From Craterostigma plantagineum (Eukaryota > Streptophyta > Magnoliopsida > Lamiales > Linderniaceae), in the NCBI GenBank assembly GCA_027422505.1, contig JAPQWV010000002.1, positions 21,584,001 through 21,648,000 on the forward strand: a stretch of DNA of 64,000 nucleotides, read 5' to 3'. The notes under the pieces are model-generated. The model made no database searches, had not been told where the DNA came from, and saw only the letters and a list, made by a program, of their open reading frames with translations. A program made the translations under genes and the position numbers. Position 1 is the first letter of the stretch. Every line of letters begins with the position of its first letter. Positions 10,244 to 22,683 of the stretch are shown one piece after another.

Positions 10244-13076
10244 TGTAACGCCCCGCCTTCTACTACTATTTTATTATACTAACTTACGTGACTAAATAGA
10301 ATATAAAATATATTACATATGAAACACCAATAGAATTTTCCGATTTTACAAAGCACACCACACACTGCTATTTTACATTGTTCAAATTTTACATACAATA
10401 CAAACGTATTTTACAAAAACGCGCATAATTAACATGACGCCCGCCGCACAAGTCGCATCCATGTACACACAACCCTCAAAAGTCACCGGAAGTTCCAGAA
10501 GGACCAGCCTCGTCATCTAAACATTTACGTACCGGATTCGCTACGTCTACAACACATAAAAACATGGGATGAGCTATAAAGCTCAGTAAGTGGAAATATG
10601 CATGTATGCACGTGTCCAAAATAGCAAAGGCATCCTCGCCAATGCTTTCTAATACTTTTATCCTCACATCATACTTATTCATTCCTCATTTTCATCAGGG
10701 CCCATAACTACTTACTAACTGCACCATCAAATCATGAGCTCAAATCCTTTACGGATAAAAATACGATAGTGGCCCACTCTGGCTAGGATAAAATTAGGGT
10801 TTATCTCCAATCTTATCATTCACCAGGTCGCCCCTCTATCAAATTACTTTCCTGGCACTATAGTTATACTACGTGCCTTCCCAATACCTAAATAATTTAG
10901 GTAAATATACTTGACGGTTTTACCCCCGTCATGGTGCTTTTGTAGAAGTAGCTATATTCTCATCTATCTACATTACATATAACTCGCTTTCCACTCGAGT
11001 AATACAATGCACGATCATTCCTCAAATAACTCCATATGATTCGTGCGTGCACATGATCATGATACATAAATAATGCGAAAATAAATATTCAAAAAAAATT
11101 GCATATATCAGCTAATTCACATACCACGTATTCATCGAAGCAATTAGCCACGTAGCAATACACATACCAATCAATTTATGTGTTGTAGGTGAAATTCCCA
11201 CTTACCTGATATCCTTAGCTTATTGTACGGTTAAATCGCTAACCTTCAAACCCTAATTATAGAAACATATAAAATTAAAATTCGTTAATTTAATTACAAT
11301 TTCATGAAATTGGCTTAATTTAGAAAACCCTAGTTTCAACTTTTATAAATTTCGAAACCCTAAAATTTAAAACTTTAACCTAACTGAAAGATACTATTGA
11401 TATAAATCCCGACATGAATTAAAATATATCTCGACATCAAATAGAGCTCGACATCCTTCTTTAATTATTCAAACAAGGTTTCGACATTTACTAAACTATA
11501 CAATGGATCTCGATATTATATGATAAATCTCGACATTGTCTTCAAAATTTATAAAACTCGAAACCATATCAACATCTCACAATCCTATTTCATTCGACAT
11601 CTTTAACTACACAAGATACATAATACTCATATCGACATCTTATTTCATTCGAGATCCCATGTCATATAATAACTCAAGATTTTCACTTCTCAAAAATGTC
11701 GACATCATTCTTTATTATTCATTCGACATTTATCATACACTTCTCAAAAATGTCGACATCATTCTTTATTATTCATTCGACATTTATCATATAATACAAT
11801 GAATCCCAACATTCCATGATAATCTTGACCCCACTTCACCTAATACACATTCGATATTTTCATTCGACATTCTCAAAACTCGAAATCATTTCACCTAAAA
11901 CACATCATTATCCTACTCGAGTTTCTCATATCGACATTTTATAAATCTCGAAGCAACTTACACAACCATCTCGACATTTTCATAAAACTCAAACCAACTA
12001 CATATAAACCTTTCGAAATCCTTACCAAACACTATTTAATTCTAAACCCTTATAATCTTTCGATCAAAACCTCATCTATCAAGAACACTTTAAATTTCAT
12101 CTCAACTCTTAAAACCTTTCGATCAAAACTCATTTTCTCAAGAACACTATAAACATTATGAAAACCCTAAAACTCGAAATCCATATAAAACACGATTTTA
12201 TGCAACTTCCAAATCAACAAAACCTAAAATATAATCATAGTTAAAACATAAAAATTAAGGTAAGAAGTTTATACCTACTCCAAGCTCAATTTTGACTTCA
12301 ACTTGTTCAAACTTTTCTTTCTCTCCCAATTTTAAGTTCTCGTCAACTATCAAAAGAATGTTTGTCTTTCTATCTTTATTTATCAATTTGAGTACAACAA
12401 TAAATAAATGACAAAAGACATTAACCTAATCCTCATTTTCATTTTACTTTTCTTGTTAGCTAAATTGTCGTGCCATGTAAAACTAATATGTCCTAATCCC
12501 TACATATGATGCTAAATATATTATTATCCTAACTTTAAGTTGCTTTCTACTTTCACTTTAGTTTCAATTGTTTGGACTTATCTCAATCTTTATAATTAAA
12601 TCTCGAATCCATCTCACAAATCTCACTATCGATTTCCCAATACATCTCGAGCTATATTTTGAAAATTTATCATAAAGATTTCGACATGTATCTATATATA
12701 TAAGATGTCGAGACAAAATTTCAAAACATTATCCTAAAATGAATAAACTCATGTCGACATTCTCATTCAAGTTTTACTTCAATCCTCATTTCGACATTTT
12801 CCTAATTGTTACTAAAAATCTTTCGAGATTCTTATAGAAACACTATAAACTTCAACATTGAACAAATCCTAACTTTCCAAAATTATAATATTTCGAATAT
12901 ATTTTAATATTTCAAAATTCTCTTTTCAAAATCTCTCAAACTCCATATCAAATTTCCAAATAATGTAGATATCATATAGTCACGTAATTAAATAAATACT
13001 AAATATAAAATCATATAGACACATAATATGCATGCAAATTTATTGGCCAACTTACGCACGGGACCCGGGTATTACA
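10244..13076 (-). repeat. Tekay-like 3' LTR
   Basis: 2833 bp, TG...CA, partner of 17731-20568. It contains about 17 copies of CGACAT, mainly at 11400-12000 and 12660-12800, and a 54-bp tandem duplication (11684-11791). It lacks a 12-bp stretch present in the partner near 17872. The 60-90 codon ORFs inside are not credible genes. Confidence 0.93.
11684..11791. repeat. 54-bp tandem duplication in LTR
   Basis: Two copies start CACTTCTCAAAAATGTCGAC at 11684 and 11738. The other LTR carries the same duplication with one base missing (around 19180-19290), so it predates this insertion. Confidence 0.85.
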
Positions 13077-13090
13077 TTCTCCCCCCCTTA
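13077..13090 (-). promoter_or_regulatory. Polypurine tract, Tekay-like element
   Basis: The minus strand reads AAGGGGGGGAGAA and abuts the 3' LTR. This is the normal site of plus-strand priming. Confidence 0.85.
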
Positions 13091-13111
13091 AAAAGGATTT
13101 CGCCCCCGAAA

Positions 13112-14403
13112 TCAGATTGGTTGAAACAATTCTGGGTATCGACTTCTCATATCATCTTCACGTTCCCACGTAGCTTCTTCAGTTGACTGATTCTGCCATA
13201 ACACTTTCACCAACGGAATCTCTTTATTTCGAAGTCTCTTCACTTCATACATCAGAATTTCCACTGGCTTCTCTTCATAACTCAAATCTGGTTTGAGTTG
13301 TTGATACAGAAATTCATTTCTCAAAACATGATTTGGGTCAGCGTCATATTTTCGCAATGTCGACACATGAAAAACATCATGAACTTGTGCCAATGAGGCT
13401 GGTAATTCCAGTTGATAAGCCACTTTGCCGACTCTTTTAATTATTCTAAAAGGTCCAATATATCTTGGGCTCAACTTACCCTTTCGCCCAAACCGTTTCA
13501 CGCCTTTCATCAGAGATACTTTCAAAACACCCAGTCATCAGCTTCAAACTCTAACGGTCTACGTCTTTTATCGGCATAACTCTTTTGTCGACTTTGAGCC
13601 GTTTGCATTCTTTCCCGTATCTTTGCTATTGCCTCAGTCATCTCTTGAACCATGTCAGGTCCTAACATTGCACGTTCACCGACATCATCCCAATGTATGG
13701 GAGATCGACATTTGCGCCCATACAAGACTTCATACGGTGCCATCCCAATAGTTGCATGATAACTATTATTATAAGAAAACTCGATCAACGGCAAATACTT
13801 ACTCCAGTTTCCTTTAAAATCCAAAACACATGCTCGTAACATATCTTCCAAAGTTTGGATAGTTCGTTCTGACTGCCCATCAGTCTGAGGATGATAAGCC
13901 GTACTGAAAGATAATTTAGTCCCCATTGCTTTCTGCAGACCTTTCCAAAAGTTTGATAAGAACCGCGAACCTCGATCCGAAATAATTGATAATGGAATCC
14001 CGTGGAGTCGAACAATTTCTTGAATATAAATTTCTGCATATCGCTCCAGAGAAAACATCGCACTTATGGGTAGAAAATGAGCAGACTTAGTTAATCGATC
14101 AACTATAACCCAAATAGCATCATAACCTTTTACAGTCTTTGGTAGACCAACAACGAAATCCATCGTAATATGATCCCACTTCCATTTTGGTATTGGCAAA
14201 GGTTGTAATGTCCCTGCAGGTCGTTGATGTTCCGCCTTTATTTGTTGACATGTTAGACATTGACTTACAAATGCCGCAATGTATCTTTTCATTCCAGGCC
14301 ACCAATAATTTATTCGAAGGTCTCGATACATTTTTGTAGCTCCTGGATGTATTGAATATGCCGTCGCATGTGCTTTTGTCATTACTATTCTTCGAATCTC
14401 CAC
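13112..14403 (-). pseudogene. Tekay-like integrase with chromodomain-like tail (broken)
   Basis: The 293-codon ORF 13522-14403 holds the integrase zinc finger (H...H then CLTCQQIK), the catalytic core (DHITMDFVVG; SDRGSRF; HPQTDGQSERTIQTLEDM) and the start of the C-terminal domain. After a frameshift near 13522 the ORF 13112-13525 continues with the SH3-like tail (PRYIGPFRIIKRVGKVAYQL) and a chromodomain-like end (VLWQNQSTEEATWEREDDM). Such tails are known in chromoviruses to steer integration toward marked chromatin. Upstream, an in-frame TAA near 14449 separates it from RNase H. Confidence 0.9.
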
Positions 14404-14448
14404 ATCATCAGGTACATATAGACGGTTTTTGTAATATAGACTTCCATC

Positions 14449-16021
14449 TTATTGTATTTTGAAATCAGTTGAAGTTTGCTCCGTCTGTGCGTCTTTGATT
14501 TTTAGATATAACTCGTCATTTTCTTGCACCCGTTTAATTTGTTCTAGTATCGTAGGTTGTAGAGTTAATGCTGCTAACTTTGCTTCGACTTCTCCCAATT
14601 GTACTACTTCCACCTCCAATAATTGTAACTCTGCGCTTACCGCTTTTCGACTTAATGCATCAGCTACCACATTTGCTTTACCTGGGTGGTAACTAATTAC
14701 ACAATCGTAATCTTTAACAAGTTCTAACCATCGTCTTTGCCTCATATTTAATTCCTTCTGAGTGAAGAAATATTTCAGGCTCTTGTGGTCCGTGAAAATT
14801 TCGCATCGTTCCCCATATAAGTAATGCCTCCAAATTTTTAGAGCAAAAACCACAGCAGCGAGTTCCACGTCATGAGTCGAATAATTCTTTTCATACTCCT
14901 TCAATTGCCGAGAGGCATAAGCTATTACTTTTCCATGTTGCATCAATACACATCCCAGACCATTTCTTGACGCATCGCTATAAACTGAAAATCCTCCAGT
15001 CCCCGATGGTATCGTTAGGATTGAGCTGAAGTGAGTCTCTTCTTTAATTCTTGAAAACTTTGCTCGCACTCCTCACTCCAATGGAATGAAATATTCTTCC
15101 TTGTGAGCTTCGTCAGTGTTGACGCAATCTTTGAGAAGTCCTTAATAAACTTCCTGTAGCATCCAGCTAAGCCAAGAAAACTCCGTACTTCTGTAACATT
15201 GGTTGGTTGAGGCCAATTGTTGATAGCTTCAATTTTGCTAGGATCCACAGAAATTCCTTCTCCAGAAATAATGTGGCCCAAAAATGCGACTTGATTCAAC
15301 CAAAACTCACATTTCTTAAACTTGGCATATAATTTATTTTCTCGTAATATCTCGAGAACTATCCTCAAATGTTGCTCATGTTCCTCCTTCGTTTTCGAGT
15401 AAATAAGAATGTCATCAATGAACACAATGACAAACTAGTCCAAAAATTGTTTGAACACTCGATTCATTAGATCCATAAATGCCGCTGGTGCATTAGTTAC
15501 CCCAAAAGGCATAACTAAAAATTCGTAATGTCCATATCTGGTTCTGAACGCCGTCTTCGGAATGTCTTCTTTGCGAACCTTCAATTGATGATATCCCGAT
15601 CGTAAATCTATTTTTGAAAACACCGTTGCGCCTTGAAGTTGATCAAATAAATCATCTATTCTTGGTAATGGATATTTGTTCTTGATTGTGATCTTGTTCA
15701 GCTCCCTGTAATCGATACATAATCGCATCGACCCATCTTTCTTTCGCACGAACAAAACTGGCGCTCCCCAAGGAGAAAAACTGGGTTGAATGAATCCTTT
15801 CTGTAATAATCGTCCAACTGATCCTTTAACTCCTTCAATTCAGTCGGTGCTAATCGATAGGGAGTCTTAGAGATTGGAGCAGATCCCGATATTAAGTCAA
15901 TCGTAAATTCAATTTCCCGATCTGGTGGTAATCCGGGTAAATCTTCAGGAAAGACATCCGGAAAATCTTGCACCACTGGTACATCTTCTAATTTCGGAGA
16001 TGGACGTTCCTCTGATTTCAC
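14449..16021 (-). pseudogene. Tekay-like reverse transcriptase-RNase H (broken)
   Basis: Pieces in order: 15698-16021 (protease-RT linker, FPDVFPEDLPGLPPDREIEF), 15435-15755 (RT fingers and palm, [20 protein letters not shown]), 15015-15425 (catalytic [10 protein letters not shown], then the connection) and 14449-15069 (RNase [19 protein letters not shown], ending in the [19 protein letters not shown] region). Lesions: frameshifts near 15755 and 15060, and an in-frame TAG at about 15435 just before the FIDD motif. The family copies element RNA into DNA and degrades the RNA strand. FIDD in place of YxDD is normal for Gypsy elements. Confidence 0.9.
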
Positions 16022-16107
16022 TGCGAAGACTAGATAAACTTCGCATCCCGCCTTAATTAAACGTTGTGCTTTTGTCGCTGAAATTCTAGAAACATTTATT
16101 TCTTTGT

Positions 16108-17571
16108 TTATTCCACAAAAATGAAAGGCTCCTTCTCTTCAATGTTAAAAGTAACTGTCTTGCGATTACAGTCAATGACAGCTCCGTATTTTGAGAGCCA
16201 GTCCATTCCAAGAATCACCTCATAATCTTTCATTGGAATGACTATTAAGTCAACGGACAATTCTCTTCCGTTAATTAGCACCGGAGAATTCCGTAAAACC
16301 AAATTGGTTCGCATCGCAACTCCATATGGAACGGTCACATTATATTCGCACTCAGACAGGGTAGGTGTAATCCCGAGTCTCGCCACATATTTAGTGGATG
16401 CAAATGAATGCGTGGCTCCTGAATCTACTAAAATGCATGTCGGAAGTTTGTGAATAAGTATAATACCTGCCACCACGGACGGATTAGCTTTTGCTTCCTC
16501 TGCAGTCAAAGTATACACGCGTGCTGGCACAGTTGGTGGTTTTGCTTGAGCCATAGCTTGATTTCCGGTGTCTTCTCTGAACATGATCTTGCGTAATGCC
16601 CTGTCTTTCCGCATTTGTAACAGATAGCATTCTGTGAAAAACAGATACCCGAATGATGTCGTCCACATCTTGGGCAAGCTGGCATTAGAGCTGGAGGTCT
16701 CCACTGATTAGGATTTTGTTGCTGAGGTGGTCCAGGCCTATTCTGAAAATTGGGCTTCCCACCTTTTGGAAAGAACTGTCGTTTCTGATTACCCCCCCTC
16801 CAGTTTGCTCCTTGCACAAACTTTCGCTTTACCTCATGAGCATGAATAATTCTTCTCCGCTTGTTCTGCCACCATCGCCCGCTCAGCTACTTGAGCATAT
16901 GTAGTTCCTTGTAGTCCGGCCATATTAACGTCACGATACAACTCCGGCTTTAGACCCTCAAGGAATCGTTCAATCTTCAGAGCATCAGTACTCACCATAT
17001 GTGTCGCGAACCTTGACAGTTGTTCAAATTTTCTGATGTATTCTGCCACAGTCATTACCCCTTGTTTGAGATTGATAAACTCATTCATACGTTGGGCTCG
17101 CACAGGTGCAGTGAAGTATTTATTTCGGAACAGTTCCTTGAAACGTTCCCAACTCATGTTGATTGGATCCTCGATCGCCAAAATAGTGTCCCACCAATGG
17201 CCTGCACTTCCTCGCAGTAGAAATGCAGCACACAGAACTTTCTCATTCTCAGGAATTCTGCTATATTGGAACATACTCTCTAATGTTCTGAGCCAATCTT
17301 CAGCAGATGTTGGGTCAATAGCATCCTCAAAAGTCGGTGGGTTCAGTTTGTGAAATCTTTCACCCACTGCTTCAACCCTATCCGCCAGAGAAATTCCCTT
17401 ATTTCTTGTCCCCTCAGAGTTTTGCTGCTGAATCAATTCTCGAATCTGCTGAGACTGTTGACGCACTAATTCGGTGAGCTGAAGGATAGCCGAATCACGA
17501 TTGTCAACCGGGTTTACATTTTCGCCTTCATGATTGTTTCCTCCGCTGCCTTCACCTCTGATTCTAACCAT
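16108..17571 (-). pseudogene. Tekay-like gag and aspartic protease (broken)
   Basis: Gag begins at 17571 (MVRIRGEGSGG) and contains the capsid-like region (FEDAIDPTSAEDWLRTLESM ... SWERFKELFRNKYF). The frame breaks near 16834; the next piece (16506-16817) has the nucleocapsid zinc knuckle CYKCGKTGHYARSC (C-x2-C-x4-H-x4-C). A second shift leads to 16108-16704 with the protease motif ILVDSGATHSF and the later ILGMDWLSK. Gag packages the RNA and the protease cuts the polyprotein. With at least two frameshifts this copy cannot make either as one product. Confidence 0.9.
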
Positions 17572-17715
17572 GTTATCTCTTGTACCCTAACAGTCCCTTA
17601 GGCCAATAAATCATGCAATGCAAGAAATTCATAATATCACATAACTTACTAGCAAGGCTGTCTTCCGCGCTTTTGAGTGTGTGTACATGGACAGTCTACA
17701 GAAACTGCAACCGAA

Positions 17716-17727
17716 GCTCTGATACCA
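17716..17727 (-). promoter_or_regulatory. Primer-binding site, initiator tRNA-Met, Tekay-like element
   Basis: The minus strand reads TGGTATCAGAGC, three bases inside the 5' LTR that starts at 17731. Confidence 0.92.
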
Positions 17728-17730
17728 ACC

Positions 17731-20568
17731 TGTAACGCCCCGCCTTCTACTACTATTTTATTATACTAACTTACGTGACTAAATAGAATATAAAATATAT
17801 TACATATGAAACACCAATAGAATTTTCCGATTTTACAAAGCACACCACACACTGCTATTTTACAATACAAACATTGTTCAAATTTTACATACAATACAAA
17901 CGTATTTTACAAAAACACGCATAATTAACATGACGCCCGCCGCACAAGTCGCATCCATGTACACACAACCCTCAAAAGTCACCGGAAGTTCCAGAAGGAC
18001 CAGCCTCGTCATCTAAACATTTACGTACCGGATTCGCTACGTCTACAACACATAAAAACATGGGATGAGCTATAAAGCTCAGTAAGTGGAAATATGCATG
18101 TATGCACGTGTCCAAAATAGCAAAGGCATCCTCGCCAATGCTTTCTAATACTCTTATCCTCACATCATACTTATTCATTCCTCATTTTCATCAGGGCCCA
18201 TAACTACTTACTAACTGCACCATCAAATCATGAGCTCAAATCCTTTACGGATAAAAATACGATAGTGGCCCACTCTGGCTAGGATAAAATTAGGGTTTAT
18301 CTCCAATCTTATCATTCACCAGGTCGCCCCTCTATCAAATTACTTTCCTGGCACTATAGTTATACTACGTGCCTTCCCAATACCTAAATAATTTAGGTAA
18401 ATATACTTGACGGTTTTACCCCCGTCATGGTGCTTTTGTAGAAGTAGCTATATTCTCATCTATCTACATTACATATAACTCGCTTTCCACTCGAGTAATA
18501 CAGTGCACGCTCATTCCTCAAAATACTCCATATGATTCGTGCGTGCACATGATCATGATACATAAATAATGCGAAAATAAATATTCAAAAAAAATTGCAT
18601 ATATCAGCTAATTCACATACCACGTATTCATCGAAGCAATTAGCCACGTAGCAATACACATACCAATCAATTTATGTGTTGTAGGTGAAATTCCCACTTA
18701 CCTGATATCCTTAGCTTATTGTACGGTTAAATCGCTAACCTTCAAACCCTAATTATAGAAACATATAAAATTAAAATTCGTTAATTTAATTACAATTTCA
18801 TGAAATTGGCTTAATTTAGAAAACCCTAGTTTCAACTTCTATAAATTTCGAAACCCTAAAATTTAAAACTTTAACCTAACTGAAAGATACTATTGATATA
18901 AATCCCGACATGAATTAAAATATATCTCGACATCAAATAGAGCTCGACATCCTTCTTTAATTATTCAAACAAGGTTTCGACATTTACTAAACTATACAAT
19001 GGATCTCGATATTATATGATAAATCTCGACATTGTCTTCAAAATTTATAAAACTCGAAACCATATCAACATCTCACAATCCTATTTCATTCGACATCTTT
19101 AACTACACAAGATACATAATACTCATATCGACATCTTATTTCATTCGAGATCCCATGTCATATAATAACTCAAGATTTTCACTTCTCAAAAATGTCGACA
19201 TCATTCTTTATTATTCATTCGACATTTATCATACACTTCTCAAAATGTCGACATCATTCTTTATTATTCATTCGACATTTATCATATAATACAATGAATC
19301 CCAACATTCCATGATAATCTTGACCCCACTTCACCTAATACACATTCGATATTTTCATTCGACATTCTCAAAACTCGAAATCATTTCACCTAAAACACAT
19401 CATTATCCTACTCGAGTTTCTCATATCGACATTTTATAAATCTCGAAGCAACTTACACAACCATCTCGACATTTTCATAAAACACAAACCAACTACATAT
19501 AAACCTTTCGAAATCCTTACCAAACACTATTTAATTCTAAACCCTTATAATCTTTCGATCAAACCTCATCTATCAAGAACACTTTAAATTTCATCTCAAC
19601 TCTTAAAACCTTTCGATCAAAACTCATTTTCTCAAGAACACTATAAACATTATGAAAACCCTAAAACTCGAAATCCATATAAAACACGATTTTATGCAAC
19701 TTCCAAATTAACAAAACCTAAAATATAATCATAGTTAAAACATAAAAATTAAGGTAAGAAGTTTATACCTACTCCAAGCTCAATTTGGACTTCAACTTGT
19801 TCAAACTTTTCTTTCTCTCCCAATTTTAAGTTCTCATCAACTATCAAAAGAATGTTTGTCTTTCTATCTTTATTTATCAATTTGAGTACAACAATAAATA
19901 AATGACAAAAGACATTAACCTAATCCTCATTTTCATTTTACTTTTCTTGTTAGCTAAATTGTCGTGCCATGTAAAACTAATATGTCCTAATCCCTACATA
20001 TGATGCTAATATATTATTATCCTAACTTAAGTTGCTTTCTACTTTCACTTTAGTTTCAATTGTTTGGACTTATCTCAATCTTTATAATTAAATCTCGAAT
20101 CCATCTCACAAATCTCACTATCGATTTCCCAATACATCTCGAGCTATATTTTGAAAATTTATCATAAAGATTTCGACATGTATCTATATATATAAGATGT
20201 CGAGACAAAATTTCAAAACATTATCCTAAAATGAATAAACTCATGTCGACATTCTCATTCAAGTTTTACTTCAATCCTCATTTCAACATTTTCCTAATTG
20301 TTACTAAAAATCTTTCGAGATTCTTATAGAAACACTATAAACTTCAACATTGAACAAATCCTAACTTTCCAAAATTATAATATTTCGAATATATTTTAAT
20401 ATTTCAAAATTCTCTTTTCAAAATCTCTCAAACTCCATATCAAATTTCCAAATAATGTAGATATCATATAGTCACGTAATTAAATAAATACTAAATATAA
20501 AATCATATAGACACATAATATGCATGCAAATTTATTGGCCAACTTACGCACGGGACCCGGGTATTACA
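17731..20568 (-). repeat. Tekay-like 5' LTR
   Basis: 2838 bp, TG...CA, nearly identical to 10244-13076. It carries the same CGACAT-rich block (about 18900-19490 and 20165-20290). This LTR would drive the element's transcript on the minus strand; no TATA box was assigned with confidence. Confidence 0.93.
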
Positions 20569-20791
20569 CAAACTCTCTATTATTTTATTTTCTCTCTATC
20601 TCTCTATCTGTTCTTCTCTGTTGTGGGATGATTTATACTGCTCCTTCGTTACCTATTTATAGAGGAAATTCCAAATACGAGGACAAAAAACTTCACGTCA
20701 TCCCTTAGCTCATTTGCTGTGTGAATAAAAGAAATCCCACCTTTGAAAAGATTTTCCATGTGCTTTGATTTCAAAGCCAACAATATTGACA
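20569..20791 (-). repeat. Copia 5' LTR, U3-side fragment
   Basis: The continuation of the LTR fragment at 10141-10243 after the Tekay insertion. It carries the TATA box (minus strand TATAAATA, 20654-20661) and ends with TGTCAATATTG read on the minus strand. GTATT follows at 20792-20796. Confidence 0.9.
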
Positions 20792-20796
20792 GTATT

Positions 20797-22441
20797 ATTT
20801 AATCTATATCTTCTTTCACATGCTTGCATTATTAAAAGATCGAGGGAGAAAATCATGTGCAAAATGAAAACTGGTTTAGACACCGCGATACTTTTTAGAA
20901 GTATATAAAGCTAAATGAAACGAAAGACGTCGAACGTCCATTGAAAATTATAAATTTACTATATTGAGAATATTACATTGTGCAAATTCAAAGCATTATT
21001 CGCAAATTTTGGTGCAAATTCACTTTGATTTTGACCTATTTTGTCCGAGTAAAGGCATGACTTACCTATCTATTCAATTGGTTATCCCAACCCCCCAATA
21101 AAAAATATGATATGTGTTGTGTGTTCACTTAAACACAAAAATGTACAAGAATGTGTGTTTTTACATGGATGATATAGGGTATAACGTGACACGTGTCATT
21201 CTTCGTAAAACCAATATAACATCCGTACTATAAAGTTTAATAAGTAGTTGGTTGACAAGATTGAACAATAATTATGATTTAACTACGCGACAAACAAGTA
21301 CAACCACCGTAACGTAGCACATTGTAATATTTGTTATTATCTTTTGGTATTATTCCATAACACTACACGCGACAATTGCTTTCTCATGCAATTTTTAATT
21401 CCTTTGGACGTGTGCTTGGTAAGTAATACTATAAACTCATTTATAAGCAAAAATTAAATTAATTAAAGTGGATCACCTCGAGACGTGTGGATCTCTTTGC
21501 GGCACAGCATGAGCCGCGAATAAACCGATAGCTTTTAAATTACGACTCATTAAAAACTTGAGCAAATTTCAAAATCTTGTTTTCTACTCAAAACTTGAGA
21601 CGTCTTACAGCTTCCTATTTCATCTTGTACGCAATTTTAAAAAGTCATTTTTGCTTTTATTTCGCAAAAGAAAAAGTTTTAGTAATATTGGTCTTGGATC
21701 ACGGGTTTAGATCGCACGGGCTTCATCTATATTAGTATTTTTATTGTGGCTATATAAACATATAATATTAATTTATGTTATAAGTTAATTTTAATGAAAT
21801 CATAATTCTAAGTTTAATTCTATACTGTATTTAAAAGTATAAAAAAATGATATTAGGTGATATAATTGAGCTAAATGTAAAATTAATGGTCGAATAGTAC
21901 TTTGATGGCCAACATACCAATGAATTTGAGGGCATTTACTATAAGATCGTCTACCAATAGAATATAGCCATGGGCACGCTCAACATGTGTACAACTATAT
22001 TTGGATCTAACAAAAAAACTTAAAATTATAGTTCTAACAATCGTATAATAAATTCCATGATATTACTATATTATTAATGTGAGTTAAAATGATATTCAGT
22101 TAGACTATTCACAATGGTAAAAATTTCAAAAATTTTTGTTAAGATCAATATAGTAGTTGTTGCACTTTATCGAGTTCAATTAATTAGGTTCAAATCGTAG
22201 AAGGATAATTTTATCTTTTTCAAAATGAATTCTATTTCGAAATTAAAATCATAGGAACCAAATGAAATGTTTTTAACGAAATGCTGGGTGAAAGAAGTTT
22301 TATGTTTTGAAAACATGCTACGTTTGCCTAAAAGCTTCTTCAATTATCTTTCTTAGACCACCGACATGTTTTATTAAAACATTCCGATTTACCAAGTAAC
22401 TTTTAAGACCGTAATACATTTTGTTGTTATGTAACGTTCAA
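20797..22441. other. AT-rich spacer, no gene seen
   Basis: No coding ORF, RNA gene or bounded transposon was recognised between the Copia element and the poly(A) insertion at 22459. Confidence 0.6.
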
Positions 22442-22458
22442 CATATATCAATGATTTT

Positions 22459-22666
22459 TCTCCCCTCGTCGGAGCCTATATTTCCCCTCGTGGAAGTCCC
22501 CTTTGGAGTTTTCCCCTTCTTTAGGGTTTTGAGAACCGATATTGTGATATCACCGATCATTACGCAGTAGAAATGATTAATTATGTTGTAACATTGGGTT
22601 ATTGCTCTATTGTATCTTTGTATCCATTTGGCTTTATGGAAGAAATCTTTCTTTTTAAAAAAAAAA
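22459..22666 (+). mobile_element. Short poly(A) retro-insertion (L1/SINE-like) with 17-bp TSD
   Basis: A 208-bp segment ending in about ten A residues (22657-22666) is flanked by exact 17-bp direct repeats CATATATCAATGATTTT (22442-22458 and 22667-22683). Long TSDs plus a 3' A tail are the signature of target-primed reverse transcription. There is no ORF and no Pol III box I trust, so it may be a 5'-truncated LINE, a SINE or a processed transcript fragment. Confidence 0.8.
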
Positions 22667-22683
22667 CATATATCAATGATTTT

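Larger units (their letters stand above)
10244..20568 (-). mobile_element. Ty3/Gypsy chromovirus (Tekay/Del-like), full structure
   Basis: LTRs at 10244-13076 and 17731-20568 begin TGTAACGCCCCGCC and end GGGTATTACA. CAAAC flanks both ends (10239-10243, 20569-20573), so the insertion is into the Copia LTR. PBS and PPT are in place, and gag, protease, RT, RNase H, integrase and a chromodomain-like tail follow in Gypsy order on the minus strand. Long LTRs plus the chromodomain tail favour the Tekay/Del clade. By eye the LTRs differ by about a dozen substitutions and five small indels over 2.83 kb, so the insertion is recent. The coding region is interrupted at least eight times. Confidence 0.93.
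3593..20791 (-). mobile_element. Rearranged Ty1/Copia element (Tork-like) with palindromic interior
   Basis: Direct LTR copies in minus orientation lie at 3593-4049 and, split by a later insertion, at about 10141-10243 plus 20569-20791. Both outer edges carry GTATT (3588-3592 and 20792-20796), consistent with a 5-bp target duplication. The interior is not the usual gag-pol: it is a minus-strand integrase-RT-RNase H segment (about 4125-7083) followed by an inverted copy on the plus strand (7117-about 10128), separated by 33 bp. The PBS, gag, the N-terminal protease and about 136 bp of the U5 end of the right LTR are missing. The domain order integrase before RT marks Copia; the GAG-pre-integrase and RT motifs suggest Tork/Tnt1-like. 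The terminal bases of the left LTR (TATTGGCG on plus) are not a clean TG/CA, so that edge may be off by a few bases. Confidence 0.8.
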
